From Marinicella sediminis (GTDB taxonomy: Bacteria; Pseudomonadota; Gammaproteobacteria; Xanthomonadales; Marinicellaceae), in the NCBI RefSeq assembly GCF_002000055.1, contig NZ_MVBD01000003.1:124001-188000 (forward strand): 64,000 nt of DNA, written 5' to 3'. Both the position numbers and the translations under genes were made by a program. Under the pieces are notes generated by a model. That model was not told the origin of the DNA. It saw only the letters and a program-made list of their open reading frames with translations, and did not search any database. The stretch's first letter is position 1; every line of letters begins with the position of its first letter. Shown here one piece after another: positions 57,549 through 64,000 of the stretch.

Positions 57549-57643
57549 ACGCCCCTCATCTGAGCTGTGCGACACGTCTGACGGCAGTTCGGTTATTTTA
57601 ACGGGTGACAGCCAACATGGCAGCCCCTTCAACGAGCGTAAAC

Positions 57644-57910
57644 ATGATTACAGTTGAACAAAGACAAGACATCATCAAAGAGTATCAGACTGGTGACAAA
57701 GACACCGGATCTCCTGAAGTGCAGGTGGCATTGCTGACTGCCAGGATTAACAACCTGACTGAGCACTTCAAATCTCATAAGAAAGACAAGCATTCAAGAC
57801 GTGGTCTGATCAAACTGATTAACCAGCGTCGCAAATTATTGGCGTATACCAAACGCAAAGATGTGGATCGTTATCAGAACCTCATCAAGCGCTTAGGTCT
57901 GCGACGATAA
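57644..57910 (+). CDS. rpsO: 30S ribosomal protein S15
   Basis: 88 residues from the ATG at 57644, matching the 88-89 residue family length; the open frame upstream to a GTG at 57605 adds a tail absent from relatives. [40 protein letters not shown] and the terminal [12 protein letters not shown] are diagnostic. It binds 16S rRNA in the platform. It has its own promoter and terminator between truB and pnp. Confidence 0.96.
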   Translation: MITVEQRQDIIKEYQTGDKDTGSPEVQVALLTARINNLTEHFKSHKKDKHSRRGLIKLINQRRKLLAYTKRKDVDRYQNLIKRLGLRR

Positions 57911-57917
57911 GTCAATC

Positions 57918-57942
57918 AAAACCCGCGAAAGCGGGTTTTTTT
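57918..57942 (+). terminator. Terminator after rpsO
   Basis: AAAACCCGC and GCGGGTTTT arms around a GAAA tetraloop, continuing into a T-run. Partial read-through into pnp is expected, as in E. coli. Confidence 0.92.
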
Positions 57943-58034
57943 ATTGGCTCAATTCAGGGCTTGTTCAAGGGAGCAGGTCTGTAGGAAAGTAAGAAAATAA
58001 CAGGTTGAAACATCTATTCAGCCAGGAAAAGAAA

Positions 58035-60131
58035 GTGAATAAACAAATCAAACAATTTAAGTACGGTCAACACACCGTCACCCTGGAAACAGGTCAAATC
58101 GCCCGTCAAGCCTCTGGTGCAGTCAAAGTCACCATGGATGACACCGTTCTGCTGGTTACAGTGGTGGGTAAAAAAGAAGCCAAACCAGATCAAAGCTTTT
58201 TCCCGTTAACGGTTAATTATCAGGAAAAATTTTACGCTGCAGGTGCCATTCCTGGCGGTTTCTTCAAGCGTGAAGGCAGACCGACTGAAAAAGAAACACT
58301 GATCTGTCGATTGATTGACAGGCCAATCAGGCCTTTGTTTCCGAATGGGTTTAAGAACGAAGTTCAGGTGATTGCCACCGTGATGTCGTTCAGCAAAGAG
58401 ATTGATGCAGACATTCCGGCTTTGATCGGTACTTCAGCGGCACTGGCCATCTCAGGCCTGCCATTCAACGGCCCGATAGGCGCAGCCAGAATTGGATACA
58501 CCGATGGTGAATACATCCTTAATCCTTCACTGGAACAACTGGAAACCTCAAAACTGGACCTGGTTGTGGCTGGTACTGATAAAGCGGTATTGATGGTTGA
58601 GTCAGAAGCTGACCTGCTCAGCGAAGCTGAAATGCTGGGAGCGGTTAACTTTGGTCATGATCAAATGCAAGTGGCCATTGAAGCGATCAAAGAATTTGCT
58701 GCCGAACACGGCAAACCAAGATGGGAATGGGAAGCCCCGGAAACCAATGAAACACTGATGGCTGAAATCAATGATAAATTTGGTTCACAAATCGAAGCAG
58801 CTTTCGCTAATCAGGAAAAAGAAATGCGTTATGACGCATTGGCCGAAATGCGCTCCGCTGTATTGGAACACTTCTGCCCTGAAGATGCTGAAGACGGACA
58901 TGATCCGAAAGAAGTATCAGCACTGGTTGGTAAATTGGAAAAACAACATGTGCGTAACAAGATCATTTCAGGCGCTCCACGGATTGATGGTCGAGATCCG
59001 ACTCAGGTTCGTCCGATCTCTGTGGAAGTGGGTATTTTACCCCGCGCTCATGGCTCTGCCTTGTTCACCCGTGGTGAAACCCAGGCCATCGTGGCCACCA
59101 CTTTGGGTACCGGTCGTGATGCCCAGTTGATCGATGGCATCGAAGGTGAAACCAAAGATGACTTCATGCTGCATTACAATTTTCCTCCATTCTGTGTGGG
59201 TGAAGCGGGCTTCATGAGTGGTCCAAAGCGTCGTGAGATTGGTCATGGTCGTTTGGCCAAACGTGGTTTGATGGCAGTGGTTCCCAGTGAAGAAGATTTC
59301 CCTTATGTCAAACGTGTGGTTTCTGAAATCACTGAATCCAATGGTTCGAGTTCGATGGCCTCGGTCTGTGGTTCTTCGCTATCCATGATGGATGCGGGTA
59401 TTCCGCTGAAAGCACCGGTGGCTGGAATTGCCATGGGCCTGATCAAAGAAGACGAAGGTTTTGCTGTGTTGTCTGACATTCTGGGTGATGAGGATCATCT
59501 GGGTGACATGGACTTCAAAGTGGCTGGAACCCAGGATGGTATCACTGCTTTGCAAATGGACATCAAAATCGAAGGCATTACCCGTGAAATCATGGAAATC
59601 GCTTTGAACCAGGCCACCGAAGGCAGAAACTTCATCCTTGGTGAAATGAACAAAGTCATTTCCGAGCCACGCAAAGAAATGTCGGCCTATGCGCCACGTT
59701 TGGAAACCATCAAGATTAATCCTGAGAAAATCCGTGACATCATTGGTAAAGGCGGTGCCACCATCCGTGCATTGACTGAAGAGACCAACACCACCATCGA
59801 CATCACCGATGATGGTACAGTGACCATCGCTTCAATCAATCAGGAAGACGGTGATTTGGCCAGAAAACGCATCGAAGATTTAACTGCAGAAGTTGAAGTG
59901 GGTGCGATTTATGAAGGTAAAGTGGTTAAGATCATGGACTTCGGTGCCTTTGTTAACCTGCTGCCCGGACAGGATGGCATGGTTCACATCTCAGAGATTT
60001 GTCATGAGCGTGTGGCCAAAGTCACCGACAAGATCAAAGAAGGTGAGGTTGTTAAAGTGAAAGTGCTGGAAGTCGACAAACAAGGCCGTGTGCGTTTGTC
60101 AATGAAAGCCCTTGAGCCCAAGCCTGAATAA
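58035..60131 (+). CDS. pnp: Polynucleotide phosphorylase
   Basis: 698 residues from the GTG at 58035, chosen because AGGAA lies upstream and the protein then aligns with the usual N-terminus ([16 protein letters not shown]); the frame also reaches a TTG at 58005. Two RNase PH domains ([34 protein letters not shown]) are joined by a helical segment, then KH ([17 protein letters not shown]) and S1 domains ([17 protein letters not shown]). It is a trimeric 3'-5' phosphorolytic exoribonuclease of the degradosome. Confidence 0.97.
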   Translation: MNKQIKQFKYGQHTVTLETGQIARQASGAVKVTMDDTVLLVTVVGKKEAKPDQSFFPLTVNYQEKFYAAGAIPGGFFKREGRPTEKETLICRLIDRPIRPLFPNGFKNEVQVIATVMSFSKEIDADIPALIGTSAALAISGLPFNGPIGAARIGYTDGEYILNPSLEQLETSKLDLVVAGTDKAVLMVESEADLLSEAEMLGAVNFGHDQMQVAIEAIKEFAAEHGKPRWEWEAPETNETLMAEINDKFGSQIEAAFANQEKEMRYDALAEMRSAVLEHFCPEDAEDGHDPKEVSALVGKLEKQHVRNKIISGAPRIDGRDPTQVRPISVEVGILPRAHGSALFTRGETQAIVATTLGTGRDAQLIDGIEGETKDDFMLHYNFPPFCVGEAGFMSGPKRREIGHGRLAKRGLMAVVPSEEDFPYVKRVVSEITESNGSSSMASVCGSSLSMMDAGIPLKAPVAGIAMGLIKEDEGFAVLSDILGDEDHLGDMDFKVAGTQDGITALQMDIKIEGITREIMEIALNQATEGRNFILGEMNKVISEPRKEMSAYAPRLETIKINPEKIRDIIGKGGATIRALTEETNTTIDITDDGTVTIASINQEDGDLARKRIEDLTAEVEVGAIYEGKVVKIMDFGAFVNLLPGQDGMVHISEICHERVAKVTDKIKEGEVVKVKVLEVDKQGRVRLSMKALEPKPE

Positions 60132-60155
60132 ACATCAGACTTAAAGCAAGCAAAG

Positions 60156-60183
60156 AAAGCCCGCATTCAGCGGGCTTTTTTTT
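60156..60183 (+). terminator. Terminator after pnp
   Basis: AAAGCCCGC (60156-60164) pairs with GCGGGCTTT (60170-60178) around ATTCA, followed by further T residues. Confidence 0.93.
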
Positions 60184-60382
60184 ACTTTTAAAATACACCT
60201 GAAAAAAACATGAAATGAATGAGGTTGGCAGGATGAATTATGAATACCCTGTTAATTCATTATGAATTATCATCCCTGAAGAACTGACAGAGGAGCGATT
60301 CAAATATACTTTTTGCTTTTAATTGATCTTGTTGTGTGCGCTCAATCAATGAGTAAGCAACAGGGCAGGAAGTGTGATTTAA

Positions 60383-63300
60383 ATGAGATTATCATCAACT
60401 ACTTTGTTTGTTATGGCATTGTTTTGTTCATTGAACGCCAGGGCATTTAGTTTGCCAAACGGTGTCACAGCCCAGGATTGGCTCCACATAAAACAACAAA
60501 TTGCAGCCAGTCGCTACCATCCACGGCCAACAGATGAAGGTTTTGTGGCAATGAATGCTGCACAGGGTTGGCAGGTTAACTATGCCCGGGATGGTAAGAC
60601 CATCTTGCAGAATGCTGAGGTTGAGATTGGCATGAAATTAGCGTCTGTTGGACCCTTGCTAATAAAGCGAGAGCCAACACTCATGGCGGATGGTGATACC
60701 CTGACTTATCAGCACAGCAACGGCACAGAAGAATGGTGGGTTAATTCACCAGACAAAACGGAACAGTGGTTTCGCATCAACAACCGGTTGTCAACTGAGG
60801 GGGAGTTGCAGCTGACCATCGGGCTTGAGACCAACGCTGAAGTGAGTCAGTCAGGTAATCAGTTGGTTTTTACCACCCAGACCAATAAGCGCATCAGCTA
60901 CGACCGGCTAAAAGTCTGGGACAGCCAAGGCCTGGTGCTGCCCAGCCACATGCAACTGGCGGCTGACCAGGCCAGCATCACCCTGGTGGTTGACGACCGC
61001 CAGGCCAGTTATCCAATCACCATTGATCCCAGCTTCAGTCAGGAACATTACCTCAAACCTGTGGTTGTAGATGCGTTAGATGAGTTTGGCTTTTCCATGG
61101 ATGTAGATGGTTTAACTATGGTAGTGGGCACACCATTTGAAGACAGTGCGGCCACCATCATCAATGGTGATAGCAGTGATAACAGAGCGGGTGCCGCCGG
61201 TGCGGCGTATGTGTTTACTTATGATTTTAATGGCTGGCAGCAACAGGCCTACCTGAAAGCCAGTAATGCAGAATCCGGGGATAAATTTGGTGAATCAGTG
61301 GCCATCTCCGGCAGCTACATTGTGGTTGGGGCAGCCAATGAGGATGGTGATGCCAACAGTACCATGGATAACCCGAATAATTCGAGACTCAGTGCCGGGG
61401 CTGCCTATGTGTTTAAACAGGACGGAACGAACTGGACTCAGCAGGCATATCTGAAAGCCCATGAAACAGGTGGTGATGAATTTGCCGAGACGGTCGATAT
61501 TGATGGCAGCACCATTGTGGTGGGTTCTAAATGGGAAGATGGTGACCGAAACAGCACCGTGGATGACACCAACAACAATGCCGCCAACGCCGGGGCCGTC
61601 TATGTGTATACCCGGTTGGGATCTGAGTGGAGCCAGCAAGCCTACCTGAAGACCAGTCAAGCCGAAGTAAGTGATCAACTGGGAATTTCTGTGGCTATTT
61701 CAGGAGACACCATCGTGGCCGGTGCCTTTGGAGAAGACGGTGATGCTAACAGCACCATCAACACGCCCAACAATGCAGCCAGTGAGGCTGGTGCGGCTTA
61801 TGTATTCGTTCGTGATGATGGTCAGTGGAGTCAGCAAGCCTATCTCAAAGCCCACAATGCCCAGGCCAATGATGAGTTTGGGAAAGTGGTGGCCATCGAT
61901 GGTGATACATTGGTGGTGGGAACGGTGCTTGAAGATGGTGATGCCAATAGCACCATGGCCTCATCCAATAACGGGGCCACAGATGCCGGCGCAGCCTACG
62001 TGTATGTTCGGGAAGATGCTGTGTGGAGTCAACAAGGTTATCTGAAAGCCGGCAATGCGGAGGCAGATGATGAGTTTGCAGATTCACTGGCCATATCAGG
62101 TAACACCATTGTGGTCGGAGCGCCCAGTGAGGATGGCGATGGCAACAGCACGATGGATTCACCTAATAATGACTTGTCCAACGCAGGAGCTGCCTATGTT
62201 TTTGTCAGGGTGGATGATGTCTGGGGGCAAAAAAATTACCTGAAAGCAGATAATGCAGGCTTGTCTGATCGTTTTGGCAACGCCGTCGCCCTTCGCGGGG
62301 AACACATTTATGTGGCAGCCAAAGGTGAAGATGGTGATGCCACAAGCACGATGACCACCCCCAATGACAATGCTTCAGCAGCTGGGGTGGTGTACGATTT
62401 CGCCGGAAGGTATTTTGTGGGTGGCCAAGCGTTTGGATTACCGCTGGGACAAGCCATGCAATTGTCTCTCAATGGCAATGAAATTTTATCTGTGGACCAC
62501 AATGGCCGTTATGAGTTTTTGACTGATCTGCAGGACTTTAGGGATTACAGTGTCAGTGTGGTAAGTACCCCAACTGGCTATACATGCAGCATCGTCGGCG
62601 CTTCAGGCACCGTGGGTTATGAGGATGTAACCAACGTCAATGTGTATTGTTCTATCAGCACATTCAATGTGACTGGCACCGTCAGTGGCTTGACGGGAAA
62701 TGACCTGATTCTGCGCAACAACGGGGTTTATGATGTGATCATCAACAACAACGGACCCTTTGATTTCGGTCCGGATTTTGCCAATGGCACGCCCTATGAT
62801 GTGGTGGTGCTGACTCAACCGGACAACGGACAGATTTGTTCAGTGGCCAATGGCAGCGGCACCATCAATGGCAGTGACGCTCAGGTCGATGTTGATTGTG
62901 TCGGTTTGGATCACACGGTTGGAGGCAGTGTCAGTGGCCTGGATGGAACGCTGGTCTTACAAAACAATGGGCTCGATGATCTGACCCTGACAGGCAATGG
63001 GGGATTTACCTTTGACACGCCCATTGCTGCCGGTGAAGCTTATCTGGTCAGTATATTGACTCAGCCAGCACATCAGACCTGTGTAGTCAACAATGAAAGT
63101 GGCACGGTGGCCGATGCGGATGTCACGGATGTATTGGTGAGCTGTACCAACAACAGCTATGACATTGGGGGAAGTGTCAGTGGTTTGGCAGCCAGTGGTC
63201 TGGTGTTGCAAAACAATGGAGCCGATGACCTGTCCATCACTGCAAATGGAGGGTTTAGTTTCGACACACCACTCACCTTTGGTAACTCTTATCTGGTCAG

Positions 63301-63934
63301 TGTTCTGTCTCAGCCAGCACAACAGACCTGTGCGGTCAGCAATGAAAGTGGCACCGTAGCTGATACGGATGTCACGGATGTGCAGGTGAGCTGTACAGAC
63401 AACAGTTATTTCATTGGCGGCAACGTCAGTGGTCTGGCAACGACCGGGCTGACGTTGCAAAATAATGCTACTGATGACCTGAACATCACCGACAATGGTG
63501 GCTTTGTGTTTTCACTACCCCTGGTCGATGGCAGTCCTTATCAGGTGACCGTATCAGCCTTGCCCAACGAACACAGCTGCCAGGTGAACCAGGGTTCAGG
63601 GGTGATTGATGGTGATGATGTGGTTGATGTGGATGTCCAATGCATGATCAATACCTATCAGATTGGCGTGTTGGTTTCAGGTTTAACCGGACCGGGGCTG
63701 ATGATACAGAACAATGGCAGTGATGATCTGATCATTAATCAAAATGGGTCCACACCATTTGCCACTCGCTGGATCAGTGGCAGCCACTATGATGTGCAAG
63801 TGGCCAATCAACCTGACGATCCGGCCAATACCTGTGAAACCATTGGCCTCAGTGAGGGAGTGATTTCAGGTGATCATGTGTTGGTCGAGGTGTTGTGCGG
63901 TAATGACCTGATTTATCAAAATGACTTTGATTGA
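60383..63934 (+). CDS. Large secreted FG-GAP propeller protein with C-terminal tandem repeats
   Basis: 1183 residues, with a signal peptide (about 1-22). Residues 25-215 form an N-terminal domain ending YPITIDPSF. Seven repeats of about 66 residues follow (about 225-675), each opening with YLKxxxAxxxDxFG, then VVVGxxxEDGDxNSTM and AGAAYVF, typical of an integrin-like seven-bladed FG-GAP propeller. Six tandem modules of about 80 residues (about 675-1175) share VSGLxGxGLxLQNNGxDDL and end in xVxC. The C-terminus is DLIYQNDFD, the shared IFxxxFD-type motif. Probably a surface adhesin or structural protein. Confidence 0.85.
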   Translation: MRLSSTTLFVMALFCSLNARAFSLPNGVTAQDWLHIKQQIAASRYHPRPTDEGFVAMNAAQGWQVNYARDGKTILQNAEVEIGMKLASVGPLLIKREPTLMADGDTLTYQHSNGTEEWWVNSPDKTEQWFRINNRLSTEGELQLTIGLETNAEVSQSGNQLVFTTQTNKRISYDRLKVWDSQGLVLPSHMQLAADQASITLVVDDRQASYPITIDPSFSQEHYLKPVVVDALDEFGFSMDVDGLTMVVGTPFEDSAATIINGDSSDNRAGAAGAAYVFTYDFNGWQQQAYLKASNAESGDKFGESVAISGSYIVVGAANEDGDANSTMDNPNNSRLSAGAAYVFKQDGTNWTQQAYLKAHETGGDEFAETVDIDGSTIVVGSKWEDGDRNSTVDDTNNNAANAGAVYVYTRLGSEWSQQAYLKTSQAEVSDQLGISVAISGDTIVAGAFGEDGDANSTINTPNNAASEAGAAYVFVRDDGQWSQQAYLKAHNAQANDEFGKVVAIDGDTLVVGTVLEDGDANSTMASSNNGATDAGAAYVYVREDAVWSQQGYLKAGNAEADDEFADSLAISGNTIVVGAPSEDGDGNSTMDSPNNDLSNAGAAYVFVRVDDVWGQKNYLKADNAGLSDRFGNAVALRGEHIYVAAKGEDGDATSTMTTPNDNASAAGVVYDFAGRYFVGGQAFGLPLGQAMQLSLNGNEILSVDHNGRYEFLTDLQDFRDYSVSVVSTPTGYTCSIVGASGTVGYEDVTNVNVYCSISTFNVTGTVSGLTGNDLILRNNGVYDVIINNNGPFDFGPDFANGTPYDVVVLTQPDNGQICSVANGSGTINGSDAQVDVDCVGLDHTVGGSVSGLDGTLVLQNNGLDDLTLTGNGGFTFDTPIAAGEAYLVSILTQPAHQTCVVNNESGTVADADVTDVLVSCTNNSYDIGGSVSGLAASGLVLQNNGADDLSITANGGFSFDTPLTFGNSYLVSVLSQPAQQTCAVSNESGTVADTDVTDVQVSCTDNSYFIGGNVSGLATTGLTLQNNATDDLNITDNGGFVFSLPLVDGSPYQVTVSALPNEHSCQVNQGSGVIDGDDVVDVDVQCMINTYQIGVLVSGLTGPGLMIQNNGSDDLIINQNGSTPFATRWISGSHYDVQVANQPDDPANTCETIGLSEGVISGDHVLVEVLCGNDLIYQNDFD
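61255..62400 (+). repeat. DNA-level tandem repeat of about 198 bp in the propeller region
   Basis: The phrase GATGGTGATGCCAACAGTAC and variants recur near 61343, 61543, 61738, 61936, 62134 and 62330, each about 195-200 bp apart, encoding EDGDxNST turns. The conservation at base level suggests recent expansion or gene conversion of blades. Confidence 0.8.
62655..63900 (+). repeat. Tandem repeat modules of about 245 bp
   Basis: Similar VSGL-LQNNG-SGTV modules follow each other; the second to fourth are the closest (SGTVADADVTDVLVSC versus SGTVADTDVTDVQVSC). Each ends with a Cys and has another Cys in the QTC segment, giving a likely disulfide within each module. Confidence 0.8.
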
Positions 63935-63942
63935 GTTGCTAA

Positions 63943-63964
63943 AAACCCGCCTCCTGGCGGGTTT
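63943..63964 (+). terminator. Terminator after the FG-GAP protein gene
   Basis: AAACCCGCC (63943-63951) pairs perfectly with GGCGGGTTT (63956-63964) around TCCT, 9 bp after the stop codon. Confidence 0.88.
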
Positions 63965-64000
63965 GTTTTGCTTGGCTGGTCATACGAAAGAGGTTATTCA

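Noticed and set aside
62655-63900. Possible CRISPR-like array from the regular spacing of repeats
   Set aside because: The repeats are in frame, about 245 bp long, and encode conserved protein modules; there are no short identical repeats with unique spacers.

Overview
The window looks like a chromosomal segment of a free-living, probably marine, gammaproteobacterium of roughly 45-50% G+C. Two things point that way. The block metY-rimP-nusA-infB-rbfA-truB-rpsO-pnp is in the order known from Escherichia coli. The cell also carries several TonB-dependent receptors, lipoproteins and large secreted repeat proteins. The style of the secreted proteins (short C-terminal I/L-F/Y-xxx-FD motifs, CSLREA-like and FG-GAP proteins) resembles Marinicella/Xanthomonadales-type genomes, but that placement is inference. 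I saw no insertion sequence, phage gene, CRISPR array or integrase.

Layout. 1-7.9 kb: deoxynucleoside catabolism (partial deoA; a deoC / two-domain aldehyde dehydrogenase / purine nucleoside phosphorylase operon), interrupted by a HEAT-repeat protein, a lipoprotein gene and REP-like hairpins. 8-15.6 kb: small conserved proteins, a hydrolase-LuxR one-component regulator, a secreted protein, a DUF885 protein, a VOC protein and a Baeyer-Villiger-type monooxygenase. 15.8-22.8 kb: CPBP protease, metallophosphoesterase, PadR/HAAS pair, CSLREA-type surface protein, and a BlaI/BlaR1-TonB regulator pair with two clear operators. 22.8-29.1 kb: cupin and TetR genes, divergent from a TonB receptor, 3-hydroxybutyrate oligomer hydrolase and 3-hydroxybutyrate dehydrogenase. 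A perfect 10-bp inverted repeat lies exactly over the intervening promoter.

29.1-36.2 kb: tsaD with a nitroreductase, several hypothetical proteins, a DUF4253-like protein, a guanine deaminase-like enzyme and an ALG10-like membrane protein. 36.3-43.7 kb: an RND efflux pump with its adaptor, and the three-gene proton-translocating transhydrogenase (pntAA-pntAB-pntB). 43.8-50 kb: an orphan PilS-like kinase with a PhoD-type phosphatase, then a large Oar-like TonB receptor. 50-51.3 kb: a Na+/H+ antiporter. 51.4-60.1 kb: initiator tRNA and the translation/RNA-decay operon. 60.4-63.9 kb: a 1183-residue secreted protein with a seven-repeat propeller and six tandem C-terminal repeats.

How the genes work together. 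PNP and DeoA release deoxyribose-1-phosphate, DeoC splits deoxyribose-5-phosphate to acetaldehyde and glyceraldehyde-3-phosphate, and the ALDH16-type enzyme probably oxidises the aldehyde. The TonB receptor, lipoprotein hydrolase and dehydrogenase form a plausible uptake and degradation route for 3-hydroxybutyrate oligomers under local TetR control.
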